64,000 nucleotides of DNA from Yinghuangia seranimata (GCF_029953285.1 NZ_JASAOI010000010.1:310001-374000); one strand, 5' to 3'; shown: positions 32,492 through 42,528, numbered from the stretch's first letter. The notes: generated from the sequence alone by a model not told the origin. A program made the numbers and translations.

Positions 32492-33421
32492 CTACAGGTA
32501 CAGGAAGTGCGGGGAGACGACCACCAGGGTCGGGACGACCACAGCGGCGGCGGTCAGCGCTCGGAGGCCTGCCACGGCTACCGGGGGGCGGGGCAGGCGG
32601 GGTTGGCGGGTGGTCTGGTCCAGTTCGGCTTGGCGTTGTTGGGGCCAGGCGAAGCAGGGGCAGAACGGGCCGTTGGCCTGGCCGGGGCCGGAGAGCTTGG
32701 CGAGGGCTCGTCGGAGGTTCGCCCGGGCGATGGGGCCTTCGACGTCGGCGTCGGCGCCCTTTTCGGCGAGGGCGGCGCTGTGGTCGGCCCAGCGGGCGAA
32801 GAACCGGAGGCGGGGGAAGGCCTCGGCCATGGCCTCGGAGGCGGTCATCCACAGGGCGTCGCGGCGGCGGAGGTGGCCGGCCATGTGGGTGAGGACGGCG
32901 TTGAGTTCCTCGGGCTTGAGGAGGTCGAGGGCACGGGTGGTGACCTCGACGCGCGGCGGCCGCGACGGGAGGAGGACGAGGCGCGGCTGGGTGTCCTCGA
33001 CGATGACGAGCCTCGGGTGGCCGCGTTCGACGTCGTCGAGGACGGGGCTGGTGCGTTCGAGGCGGTCGAGTTGGACGCGGAGCGCGCGCCGGTAGTCGCG
33101 GACGACGGGCCCGCCGCGCCGCCAGCCGGCGACGAGGCCGGTCAGGACGGCGCCTGCGACGAGGAGTTGGGCCGGCAGCGGTACGTGCACGAGGGCGATG
33201 TCGGGGTTGATCCCGACGGCGCGCGCGGGCGCGGTCCACAGGTCTGGCGTGAAGACGGGCACGGCGAGGGCGAGCGAGGCCAGCGCTCCGGCTGCTGCCG
33301 CGCGCCATCCCTGTTGGACGAGGCGTGGGTTGAATCCGGACGCTTCGGCATGGTCGAGGACGAACGGGGCCGTGGCGAGGATCGCCGCCGCGAACAGCGT
33401 CAGCACGAACCCGTGCACCAC
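32492..33421 (-). CDS. M56-family metallopeptidase homologue with altered zinc motif
   Basis: A 309-residue membrane protein of the M56 (BlaR1/Streptomyces HtpX-like) group: N-terminal TM helix, further helices around residues 45-60 and 85-100, a soluble peptidase region and a C-terminal TM (residues about 285-305). Family features are RLVIVEDTQPRLVLLP and ELNAVLTHMAGHLRRRDAL. In the latter, the zinc motif HExxH reads H-M-A-G-H, so the catalytic Glu is replaced by Met (codon ATG in the DNA). It would bind zinc poorly or not cleave. No BlaI-type repressor gene is next to it, unlike most such loci. Start is a GTG after GGAAGG. Confidence 0.82.
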   Translation of the reverse strand: MVHGFVLTLFAAAILATAPFVLDHAEASGFNPRLVQQGWRAAAAGALASLALAVPVFTPDLWTAPARAVGINPDIALVHVPLPAQLLVAGAVLTGLVAGWRRGGPVVRDYRRALRVQLDRLERTSPVLDDVERGHPRLVIVEDTQPRLVLLPSRPPRVEVTTRALDLLKPEELNAVLTHMAGHLRRRDALWMTASEAMAEAFPRLRFFARWADHSAALAEKGADADVEGPIARANLRRALAKLSGPGQANGPFCPCFAWPQQRQAELDQTTRQPRLPRPPVAVAGLRALTAAAVVVPTLVVVSPHFLYL

Positions 33422-33785
33422 CCGACTGCCGCCTTCCGGACTGGGCGCCGATCCCCCGTGCGCACTGTTCTACCAATACGAACGCGCCAAGCCCAGGGTT
33501 CCGGGTCAGGACACGCGACCGGGTGAATCACACGGGAGGGTGAAGGGGTCCGGCGGGTGGGTGTCGTCGTCGGACCGGGCAGGGGTGGGCGCGCCGCGTT
33601 CTCGGCTCGGCAGGCAGGGTCGGGGGACGGCAACGCGAACTGTGGGACAGCCGGGCGGGTCGCGGCGTTGTCGGCTCGGGGCGGGACCGGGGCGCGGCGA
33701 GTCGGGCTGTGGGTGGTGGGTCGTGGGGTCGGTCGCCGCCCGCGCACGGCAGGCAGCGGCAGGCGGCAGGCGCCAAGGTCTCGCG
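33422..33785. other. 364-bp gap, GC-rich, no gene seen
   Basis: The sequence between the M56-like gene and the isomerase gene on the same strand is strongly G-rich on the plus strand with short internal echoes (TCTCGGCTCGG/TGTCGGCTCGG). I see no credible ORF, terminator hairpin or RNA. It should carry the promoter of the M56-like gene. Confidence 0.5.
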
Positions 33786-34355
33786 TCAGCGTTCTTGGGC
33801 GAGTTCCTCGAGCGCTGCCCGGGCGGTGCCGAGGACGGCGCCGAGCCAGGCGCTGTGCGTGCGTTCGGCGAGCCAGGCGTCGAGTTCGCCGAGGGGCACG
33901 TAGGCGACCTCGCCGACCTCGTCGGGGTTGAGGGCGAGGGCGCTGCCGACGCGTCCGACGAAGAGGTGGTTGTACTCCTTCTCCACCAGGCCGGACACGT
34001 CGTCGGTGACGTCGTAGGTGACCTGGCCGGCGGGCCGCAACACGGAGGGCTTGACGCCGAGTTCCTCGCCGACGCGGCGGGCGACGGCGTCGGCGGGGGG
34101 TTCGCCGGGGTAGGGGTGGCTGCAGCAGGTGTTGGACCACACGCCGGGCGAGTGGTACTTGGTGAGGGCGCGGCGCTGCATGAGGACGCTGCCCGCGTCC
34201 GGCCCGTCGGCTTCTCCGAGGAGGAACACGGAGAAGGCGCGGTGGAGTTGGCCGGGCGGCTGGTGTGCCGCGAGTTTCTCGGCGACGCCGATCGTGTTGC
34301 CGTCGGCGTCGACGAGCTCGACCATCACCACGTCGGGGGACGCTGCCTGCGTCAT
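33786..34355 (-). CDS. idi: isopentenyl-diphosphate delta-isomerase, type 1
   Basis: A 189-residue Nudix-fold enzyme that interconverts isopentenyl and dimethylallyl diphosphate. The catalytic Cys is in the conserved NTCCSHP (about residues 72-78) and the catalytic Glu in LVEKEYNHLF. The metal-binding His residues (QLHRAFSVFLL and KYHSPGVWSNTC) are also present. ATG at 34355 with GGGAGAA upstream. Length is normal. It supports isoprenoid synthesis; no other isoprenoid gene is adjacent. Confidence 0.95.
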   Translation of the reverse strand: MTQAASPDVVMVELVDADGNTIGVAEKLAAHQPPGQLHRAFSVFLLGEADGPDAGSVLMQRRALTKYHSPGVWSNTCCSHPYPGEPPADAVARRVGEELGVKPSVLRPAGQVTYDVTDDVSGLVEKEYNHLFVGRVGSALALNPDEVGEVAYVPLGELDAWLAERTHSAWLGAVLGTARAALEELAQER

Positions 34356-34591
34356 GTGTTCTCCCTGCCGTCCCACTACGGTGCGTACTCCTCTCGAAAC
34401 CCTACCGGCCTGGGTGTCGTGCCGTGGGGATTAACCGCGGGGTGCGGCCTGTGCTTCCCGGCGCGCGGGAGCGCGATCGGGGGCGTGATCGGGGGCTGGT
34501 TTCCGTCGACTTCGCGCGGGTGTCCTGCTTCACTGCGACCAGCGGTTAATGAGGTTTCATCAGAACAGCACTCGGAGTGGCGGGAGGGCCC

Positions 34592-36313
<1,722 letters not shown>

Positions 36314-36411
36314 CACGTCGCCGCGCCGTGGCGCCGCGGCCGCACGGCTGAAAACAGCGTTCACAGGCCGCGGGGTCCGGCTCCCCTTCACGAGGGACCG
36401 GCTCGGCACGG

Positions 36412-36462
36412 ACCAGGGCCCCGGCTCCCGCCGAACGAAACGGCGGGGGCCGGGGCCCTGGT
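36412..36462. terminator. strong bidirectional hairpin terminator
   Basis: Arms 36412-36433 and 36441-36462 pair over 22 positions (one T-G pair) around a seven-base loop AACGAAA. It lies between the converging amidohydrolase and chaplin genes and is one of the longest stems in the window. Confidence 0.85.
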
Positions 36463-36480
36463 GCTGCGGCTACGCGCGGA

Positions 36481-37053
36481 TCAGACCTGCACCTCGTCAG
36501 CCGTCTCGTGCAGGACGGTGACCTCGGGGCAGTCGCAGTCCTCCTCGTGGCCCTTCCACTTGTCCTCGTGGCCCTGCCACTTGTCGTCGTGGTCCTTGGG
36601 GGCGCACGCCGGCGGCTCGTGGTGCGGCGGGGTGACGGGCGGCTCGTGGTGCGGCGGCTTCACCGGCGGCTTCTCGTCGTGCGGGGGGCACGCCGGCGGC
36701 TCGTGGTGCGGCGGCTTCACCGGGGGCTTCTCGTCCGGGGGGCACGCCGGCGGGTTGTGGTGCGGCGGCTCGTGGTGCGGCGGGGTCATCGGCGGCGGCG
36801 GCTTCATCGGGCCCTCGGCGTTCACGCAGGTGTTGCCGAAGGTCGGGTTGAGCGCAGCGATGACGTTGACGCTGTTGCCGCACAGGTTCACCGGAATGTG
36901 CACCGGAACCTGAACGAGGTTGCCGGACAGAACACCCGGAGAGTCCACGGCCGCGCCGTCCGCGGAGGACGAGGCGTACGCCTGACCGCCCATGGCGAAG
37001 ACGCTGCCGACCATGGCAGCCGTCACCACGGTCTTCTTGGCGAACTGGTTCAC
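36481..37053 (-). CDS. chaplin with a His/Pro-rich repeat tail
   Basis: A secreted cell-surface protein of 190 residues. After a signal peptide ending near GGQAYA-SS, residues about 37-79 form one chaplin domain (SPGVLSGNLVQVPVHIPVNL, then CGNSVNVIAALNPTFGNTC) with the two conserved Cys that form a disulfide. Chaplins assemble into amyloid-like surface fibres for aerial growth. The remaining ~110 residues are unusual: tandem PPHHEPPACPP and DEKPPVKPP units and a charged end DCDCPE, with no sortase signal. The GTG at 37053 with GGGAAG upstream is preferred over the ATG at 37068, which has no ribosome-binding site. Confidence 0.9.
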   Translation of the reverse strand: MNQFAKKTVVTAAMVGSVFAMGGQAYASSSADGAAVDSPGVLSGNLVQVPVHIPVNLCGNSVNVIAALNPTFGNTCVNAEGPMKPPPPMTPPHHEPPHHNPPACPPDEKPPVKPPHHEPPACPPHDEKPPVKPPHHEPPVTPPHHEPPACAPKDHDDKWQGHEDKWKGHEEDCDCPEVTVLHETADEVQV

Positions 37054-37241
37054 TTGAGAGCTTCCCATCGTTCGAATGACGGTGGAACCGCAGTTCCACT
37101 GTCATCAACGCGGGACCCCCCGCCGGGGCAACGGGACGATCACCAATTCGCCCGGATGCCGGAATACCCCGGGCACCGGCGAACCATGACGACCCGTCAG
37201 GTGTTCGACGCGGTGTCGGGGCCTTCGAACGGGCAACCCGT

Positions 37242-37541
37242 TCAGGCGCGTGCGGCCTCGTGGTGGTGGATGACCTCGGCGATCAGGAAGTTCAGGAACT
37301 TCTCGGCGAAGTCCGGGTCGAGCTTGGCGCTGGTGGCCAGCGCGCGCAGCCGCCGGATCTGCACCGCCTCGCGGCCCGGGTCGGCGGGCGGCAGGTCGTG
37401 CGTCGCCTTGAGGACGCCGACCCGCTTGGTGCACTTGAACCGCTCCGCGAGCAGGTGGACCAGTGCGGCGTCGATGTTGTCGATGCTGTCCCGCAGATCC
37501 TGGAGCTCGGCGGGGATCTCTGGAGTGGTTCGGTCGGCCAT
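37242..37541 (-). CDS. chorismate mutase (AroQ type)
   Basis: A 99-residue all-helical chorismate mutase converting chorismate to prephenate. The conserved residues are visible: LRDSIDNIDAALVHLLAERFKCTKRVGVLKA contains Arg near 17 and the second Arg and Lys of the active site, and the C-terminal helix LNFLIAEVIHHHEAA carries the last contacts. It has the short stand-alone length typical of actinobacteria, whose activity is usually enhanced by contact with DAHP synthase. ATG at 37541; weak ribosome-binding site. Confidence 0.92.
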   Translation of the reverse strand: MADRTTPEIPAELQDLRDSIDNIDAALVHLLAERFKCTKRVGVLKATHDLPPADPGREAVQIRRLRALATSAKLDPDFAEKFLNFLIAEVIHHHEAARA

Positions 37542-37732
37542 GTCGCGCCACACTACCGGTGAGGTGTCGCCCGCGGCCCTTCGGGGAATCTGAAGGTACG
37601 GCCGTCGTGGACGACGGCGCTCGCGCACGGCGGTCCGCCCCGGGTGGTGCCGCCGGCCGCGCGGCCGCGCCGCCCATCCGTTCGCGAGCCCGGTCGGCAC
37701 GCATGCGACGAAGGCATGAGGGGGCGATCGGC

Positions 37733-38227
37733 ATGGATGACGTCCGCCTGACACCCGCCGAACGGCGGGCGCTCGAACAGATCGAGGGCGAGCTGCGCAA
37801 GGACCGGGACCTGGACCGGGCGCTGCGCCGCATGCGCGCTCCCCGGCCGAGCCGCAAGGCGCTGCGCCGCCGCGCGATCGACCCGCCTGCCGGGACCGCG
37901 GACGGCGGTGTCCCCGGGGAGGCGGACGCGGCGGCCGGGGAACGCGCCGCGCACGGGCACCCCGTCGACCGCGGCGCGGAGCGCCCCGCCGCAGACCCCT
38001 CAGACCACTCCGACGAGCGCGTGTCGGGCCGTGCCGTGGACCACACCGGGGACCGGCGCCGCATATGGGCGCTCGCCGTCGTCCTGACCGTGGTGTTCTC
38101 CGCCCTGCTGACCGCGGGCACGATGTACTTCGTCGCCGTCGCCCTCGTCCTGGCGACGCTCGCGACGACCGCCGCCGCCGTGTGGATATGCGTCGGCTTC
38201 TACCTGCGCCGGCCCGGTACCGGCTGA
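37733..38227 (+). CDS. DUF3040 membrane protein
   Basis: A 164-residue protein. The N-terminal RLTPAERRALEQIEGELRKD is the DUF3040 signature of actinobacteria, followed by a variable, charged linker (residues about 45-105) and two membrane helices (WALAVVLTVVFSALLTAGTM and ALVLATLATTAAAVWICVGF). Function is unknown. The linker is longer than usual for the family. ATG at 37733 follows a G-rich sequence. Confidence 0.82.
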   Translation: MDDVRLTPAERRALEQIEGELRKDRDLDRALRRMRAPRPSRKALRRRAIDPPAGTADGGVPGEADAAAGERAAHGHPVDRGAERPAADPSDHSDERVSGRAVDHTGDRRRIWALAVVLTVVFSALLTAGTMYFVAVALVLATLATTAAAVWICVGFYLRRPGTG

Positions 38228-38253
38228 CCCTCCCCCGGCGTACGCGGGCCCGC

Positions 38254-38532
38254 TCAGCGCGCGTGCCGCCCGCGGCCGGGACCCAGACCCCGGCCGCGCA
38301 CCGCCACCAGGATGGTGACGAGCGGCCCGAGCGCCCCTATGACCAGTGCCGCGTCCAGCGCGGCGAGCCGGCCCTGTCCGATCGACAGCAGGACGAGGGA
38401 CAGGCACACCACGATCGCCGCGAGGACGCACGAGGTCATCCGGTCCTGCCGCGGCCCGCGGAGGAAGGCCCACGCACACGCGGACAGCCCCGCGACGGCA
38501 GTGACCAGCGCGGCGATCGAAGTGGTGTTCAT
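38254..38532 (-). CDS. orphan MrpF/PhaF-like membrane protein
   Basis: A 92-residue protein with three hydrophobic helices. The pattern FLRGPRQDRMTSCVLAAIVV after helix 1 and LDAALVIGALGPLVTILVAV in helix 3 match the small F subunit of Mrp-type Na+/H+ antiporters (RGP..DR......, then LD.ALV.ALLGF). The other six Mrp subunits are not in the window, so either it works alone or the similarity is only structural. The tail is Arg-rich. ATG at 38532 follows GGAGG, so it is expressed. Confidence 0.65.
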   Translation of the reverse strand: MNTTSIAALVTAVAGLSACAWAFLRGPRQDRMTSCVLAAIVVCLSLVLLSIGQGRLAALDAALVIGALGPLVTILVAVRGRGLGPGRGRHAR

Positions 38533-38655
38533 CGCGGGAACCTCCGCATCCTCGCCCCGGCCCGCGATCGGTCCGGAATCCGAGTGTTACCCGGATTGAC
38601 CGCAATGATGCCGCAGGCCGGCCGCGGATGGCGGCGGGCAGGCCGGTGGGCCGGG

Positions 38656-39597
38656 TCACTCGGTAGACGGATGTCTCCCGGCGCCGCCGACGGCCTGGGC
38701 GATGCGCGCGCAGCCCTTCAGCAGCCGCCGTCCGGCGCGTTCGATCTCGCGGGCCGTCATCTCGCGGTGCGGCTGCACGGACAGGTTCATCTGCGTCGCG
38801 CCGTCCGGGCCGAACACCGGCGCGCTCATCGCGCTCACCGGGAACCGGCCTGATCCGTCCAGGTCGCCGGGCAGGTACTCGGCCTGACGCAGCTCGGCCA
38901 GCAGCGCCGCGACCATCGGCTGCAGGCCTTCGGCGAGGGGGTCGTCGCTGAGCTCGGCGAGCGCGTGGCGCAGGCGTACGCCGGCGGTCGTCAGGCGCTC
39001 GACGCTGTAGCCGCGCCCGCGGATCGCGGCCAGGGCCGCCAGCAGCGGGTCGCGCGGGGCCGTGCTGTCGGTGCGGGCCGCCCAGTCGTCGATGACGGCG
39101 TCGTCGGCCCAGGCCACGAAGACCGCGCCGAACGGCGGGGCGAGCGGGATGCGCCGGCCGATCCGTACCGCGCCCGGGTCGGGGCCGGGGCCTCCGGCGT
39201 GCGCGACGACCACCAGGTGGCCCTCGCTGCGGACCGCCGCGGTGGCGACCATGCCGAGCTCGTCGGCGAGCGCGCCCGCCTCGGCCTGCGCGAGGTGCAC
39301 GGCGGGGTACGACGCCTCGGCGGCCCGCCCGGCGGCGACGAGCGCGGGCCCGAGCGTGAAGGTCTTGTCGGCGGGGTTGCGGATCAGGTAGTCGGCGTTG
39401 GCCAGGCTGGAGGTGACGGCGTGGCAGGTCGCCTTGCTCATGCCGAGCGCCCGCGCGATGTCGCTGAGGCTGAACGCCTGCGCGGGCCGGCTCGCGAGGA
39501 GCTCCAGGACACCGACGACCCGGTCGGTCGGCGGCGAGGGGCTCGCGCCGCCGCCCGGGAACGCCGTGTCGGTTTCGCCGCCGTCGACCGCTGTCAT
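38656..39597 (-). CDS. IclR-family transcriptional regulator
   Basis: A 313-residue regulator with an N-terminal disordered stretch, a winged HTH (LSDIARALGMSKATCHAVTSSL at about residues 44-65) and an IclR effector domain. The LGMSKATCHAVTSSLANADYLIR segment is typical of a group of streptomycete IclR proteins associated with aromatic or lipid catabolism. It is divergent from the promoter of the His-rich DUF4396 gene, but that promoter carries a CsoR-type box, so the IclR target is probably elsewhere. ATG at 39597; weak ribosome-binding site. Confidence 0.88.
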   Translation of the reverse strand: MTAVDGGETDTAFPGGGASPSPPTDRVVGVLELLASRPAQAFSLSDIARALGMSKATCHAVTSSLANADYLIRNPADKTFTLGPALVAAGRAAEASYPAVHLAQAEAGALADELGMVATAAVRSEGHLVVVAHAGGPGPDPGAVRIGRRIPLAPPFGAVFVAWADDAVIDDWAARTDSTAPRDPLLAALAAIRGRGYSVERLTTAGVRLRHALAELSDDPLAEGLQPMVAALLAELRQAEYLPGDLDGSGRFPVSAMSAPVFGPDGATQMNLSVQPHREMTAREIERAGRRLLKGCARIAQAVGGAGRHPSTE

Positions 39598-39705
39598 GCC
39601 GCCCGTCCCCACCGTTCCGCCGTGGCCTGTCCCGCACCCCGGCGGGCCCGGCACACGGTACCAAGCCGGGGCAAGGACACTCCGCGCGAAACCCCCGGGG
39701 GGTAC

Positions 39706-39734
39706 TTGACGATCTTGGTCGACGGCGCTATCTT
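39706..39734 (+). promoter_or_regulatory. promoter of the His-rich DUF4396 gene
   Basis: TTGACG at 39706-39711 and TATCTT at 39729-39734 are separated by 17 bp, a near-ideal vegetative promoter in a GC-rich genome. A palindrome ACCCCC/GGGGGGT abuts the -35 on its upstream side, and a CsoR-like box lies just downstream of the -10. Confidence 0.7.
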
Positions 39735-39747
39735 CAATGCCGACGGA

Positions 39748-39766
39748 GATACCCCCCAGGGGTATC
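39748..39766. promoter_or_regulatory. CsoR-like copper operator
   Basis: GATACCCCCCAGGGGTATC is a perfect inverted repeat of eight bases with a three-base centre. It matches the ATACCCC...GGGGTAT shape of operators bound by the copper-sensing repressor CsoR. Placement just after the -10 element and 37 bp before the ATG would block transcription when apo-CsoR is bound. No csoR gene is in the window, so a distant copy is assumed. Confidence 0.7.
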
Positions 39767-39802
39767 GGGCGGACCGGCGCGGAAAGACCAAGGGGCGGGA
39801 CC

Positions 39803-40675
39803 ATGAGCGACACGACGCAGCGCACGCAGCACGGCAACCGGCACGACGGGCACGACCACGACCACGGCGCGCACGACCACGGGAACCACGACCACGCGGC
39901 GCACGCCGGGCACGGCGACCACGCCGGGCACGCGGGCCATGAGGCGCACGACGCCCACGCAGGGCACCACGAACACACGACCCACGCGGAACATTCCGAA
40001 CACGCGGGGCATGGTGACCACGACGCGCACGCGAGACACGGCGAGCACCACGCGGGGCACGGGGACCACGCCGACCACGTGGCGCACGCGGGGCATGCCG
40101 GACGCGACCACTCGACGCACGGCGAGCACTCCGAGCACGCCGCGCACAGCGCGCACGCGGGGCACGACCACGCCGCGCACGCGGCGCACGCCGACCACAG
40201 CGCGCACGCGGGGCACGGCGACCACCACGGCCACCACGGCCCCGCCACCTGGAAGATGGCCGCGCTCGCGACGCTGCACTGCCTCACCGGCTGCGCCATC
40301 GGCGAGGTCCTCGGCCTGGTGATCGGCACCGGAGCGGGCATGGGCAACGGCAGCACCATCGTGCTGTCGATCGTGCTGGCGTTCGTCTTCGGCTACGGCC
40401 TGACCCTGTGGGGCATCCGCGGCGCGGGCCTCGGGCTCGGCGGCATGGTCAAGATCGCGCTGGCCGCCGACACGGTCTCGATCGTCGTCATGGAGATCAT
40501 CGACAACGGCTTCATGATGTTCTACCCGGGCGCGATGGACGCGGGCCTCGGCGACGCGCTGTTCTGGGGCTCGCTGGTGGCGGCGCTGATCCTGGCGTTC
40601 CTGGTGACGACGCCGGTCAACAAGGCGCTGATCTCGGCGGGCAAGGGCCACGCGGTCGTGCACGGCATGCACTGA
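39803..40675 (+). CDS. His-rich DUF4396 membrane protein
   Basis: A 290-residue protein. Residues about 10-145 are a low-complexity segment built of HDHDH, HAGHGDH and HAAHA type units with dozens of His and acidic residues, an obvious metal-binding tail. The rest is the DUF4396 membrane domain with four hydrophobic helices (starting at about 151, 185, 215 and 255), including CLTGCAIGEVLGLVIG with two Cys and EIIDNGFMMFYPGAMD. The CsoR-like operator and His tail suggest a copper-responsive membrane protein, perhaps for binding or export. ATG at 39803 follows GGGGCGGGA. Unusually long His tail. Confidence 0.85.
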   Translation: MSDTTQRTQHGNRHDGHDHDHGAHDHGNHDHAAHAGHGDHAGHAGHEAHDAHAGHHEHTTHAEHSEHAGHGDHDAHARHGEHHAGHGDHADHVAHAGHAGRDHSTHGEHSEHAAHSAHAGHDHAAHAAHADHSAHAGHGDHHGHHGPATWKMAALATLHCLTGCAIGEVLGLVIGTGAGMGNGSTIVLSIVLAFVFGYGLTLWGIRGAGLGLGGMVKIALAADTVSIVVMEIIDNGFMMFYPGAMDAGLGDALFWGSLVAALILAFLVTTPVNKALISAGKGHAVVHGMH

Positions 40676-40690
40676 CCCACCGCACGCACG

Positions 40691-40799
40691 ACGGCCGGGG
40701 GGGGGCCCCCCCCCCGGGGCCCCCCCCCCCGGGGGGGGGGCGCCCCCCCCCCCCCCCCCGGCGGGGGGGGCACCCACCCCCGGGCCCCGCCCCGGCCGT
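40691..40799. other. G/C homopolymer island within an inverted repeat
   Basis: ACGGCCGGGG at 40691-40700 is the exact complement of CCCCGGCCGT at 40790-40799, and the ~90 bases between are almost only runs of G or C. The flanks look like a terminator between the converging DUF4396 and zinc-ribbon genes. The inner runs are not natural-looking and probably reflect misread or mis-assembled hairpin sequence. Confidence 0.7.
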
Positions 40800-40838
40800 T
40801 TCGCGTCCCGCATCCCGCGTCCCGCGTCGTGCGCCGGA

Positions 40839-42425
40839 TCAGCCCGGGTCGGTCCGGACGTTCACGTTGACCGGCACGTCCTGCCGCATCGTGAAGGAGC
40901 ACGGCGCGTGCGTGTTGATCTCGGTGGTGCAGCCGGGCACGCCCCACGTGTACACGTAGTCCCTGGCACGCAGGGTGACGCTGCTCCCGTCCTTGACGGT
41001 GTAGGGGCAGTTCGCGTTGGGCCCGTTGCACGTCGCCTGCGGGACGCCGTCGACGGTGACCGTGATCGCGGTGCCGGCCCACGAGCCCGCCGCGAGGTGG
41101 ACGCCCAGCTGCCAGGTCCTGACCGGAGGCGGAGGGGCGGGAGGCGGCGGCGGCGCCTTGCCGGTTCCGCCGAACGTCGGCTCCTGGTTCTGCGGCTGCA
41201 CCTGTACGGGCGCCGGGACCAGGGTGACCTGGCCGCCGGCCGGGCCGGCCTGTGCGGCGGGCGACCGGGTCGGGTTCCGGGCGACGGGTGCCTGGCCGGG
41301 GGGCGGCGACGCCTTGCCTCCGTTCGGGTCGGGCGCGCCGGCGCCGGGACGCCGCGCGTCCTGCGTCCCCTGCGTCGCGCCGGGTGCCGGGTTACGCGTG
41401 GACGGCGTGCCGGGGTTCCGCGAACGGGTCGGTGTGGCCTGGCCCGGGCCGGTGTCGCCCGGTTCGGTCCCCGGGCCCTGCTTGTCGGCGGCGTCGTCAT
41501 AGGTCCACGGGTCCTGGCTCGCCGCGGAGCCGCCGCGCTTGTCGGCGTCGGCGCGGTGCCGGGCGGCGCGTTCTTCGGAGACCGCGACGGCCGCGGCGAT
41601 GATCCCGAGGACGACGAACACCGTGGCCGCCACCCGGCGCACCGCGCGGCCGCCGTTCCGCCGGCCCGGGCGGGTCCGGCGGACCGGGTGGGTCCGGCGC
41701 ACCGGCTGGGCCGGGTGGACGGGGTGGGCCGGGTAGGGCCGGCCGACCGGGTGCCCCGGGTGGGCCTGCCCGTTCGGATGGGCCGATCGGGCCGGGTCGG
41801 CCTGCCGCGGGGCGTCGTCCTCGCGTTCCGGCTTCGCGGCGACGATGACGGTGAGTTCGCCCCGCGCGGCGGTCTCGGGGCGGGCGACGGAGACCGCGCC
41901 GAGCCGTACGAGGTGCCGTTCGACGAGGTGCGCCGTTTCGCGCGTCCGCCCCACGGCGGCGGCGCCGGGCAGGCCGAGGGTGTCGCCGAGCCCGAGCAGT
42001 GTGCCGACCGGGTCGGGGCGGCGCGGGACGGTGCACGTCACGTCCCACGCGCCGGTCTCGCCGGGAGCCAGGCGCAGCGGCGGCGCGGGGTCGCGCCCGC
42101 GCCGTCCGGCGGCCGACACGGCGACCTGGACCTCGGCGTCGGGGGCGGTGAACTCCTCGGGGACGACCGGCCGGTACTCGTCGGTGTGCCGTCCGGCGTT
42201 GCGCACCATCAGCGGCACGGTGACGGAACGGCCTTCGCGGGTGAGGACCTCGCGGCGCGCGAACCATGCCTGTACGCCGTGTTCGACGTGGGTGGGGAGG
42301 CTGTCGGTGCGGGCTCCGCAGGTCTCGCCCCGGCACCACAGGTGTTCTCCGGGGCCCGCGGCGGTGTGTGGTTCTAAGGCGGGCTCCGCTTCGGCGCCGG
42401 CCCCGCAGATCGGACATCGAGCCAT
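40839..42425 (-). CDS. zinc-ribbon single-pass membrane protein
   Basis: A 528-residue protein. The N-terminus carries a zinc-ribbon (MARCPICG, then LWCRGETCGAR), followed by a ~160-residue region of beta character that may be an Ig-like or MSP-like domain (RSVTVPLMVRNAGRH through TCTVPRR), a His/Pro-rich basic stretch, one membrane helix (about residues 265-285, VFVVLGIIAAAVAV), a long Pro/Thr/Gly-rich extracellular linker and a C-terminal ~100-residue domain with three or more Cys (CNGPNANCPYTV and GCTTEINTHAPCSF) that may pair. I do not recognise the family. ATG at 42425 follows GGAAGGGGG. Confidence 0.78.
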   Translation of the reverse strand: MARCPICGAGAEAEPALEPHTAAGPGEHLWCRGETCGARTDSLPTHVEHGVQAWFARREVLTREGRSVTVPLMVRNAGRHTDEYRPVVPEEFTAPDAEVQVAVSAAGRRGRDPAPPLRLAPGETGAWDVTCTVPRRPDPVGTLLGLGDTLGLPGAAAVGRTRETAHLVERHLVRLGAVSVARPETAARGELTVIVAAKPEREDDAPRQADPARSAHPNGQAHPGHPVGRPYPAHPVHPAQPVRRTHPVRRTRPGRRNGGRAVRRVAATVFVVLGIIAAAVAVSEERAARHRADADKRGGSAASQDPWTYDDAADKQGPGTEPGDTGPGQATPTRSRNPGTPSTRNPAPGATQGTQDARRPGAGAPDPNGGKASPPPGQAPVARNPTRSPAAQAGPAGGQVTLVPAPVQVQPQNQEPTFGGTGKAPPPPPAPPPPVRTWQLGVHLAAGSWAGTAITVTVDGVPQATCNGPNANCPYTVKDGSSVTLRARDYVYTWGVPGCTTEINTHAPCSFTMRQDVPVNVNVRTDPG

Positions 42426-42528
42426 CGCCGCCCCCTTCCGGCGTGCGCGTGCTCTCCCGGGGCGGGTGTGCCCCACGGGTCCATCGTCGCGTGCCGGCGC
42501 CGTCGCGCGCTGCTGAACTTCCCTCGTT

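Noticed and set aside
40676-40838. Small ORFs rich in Gly or Pro across the G/C island
   Set aside because: They are produced by homopolymer runs, which are themselves suspect sequence.
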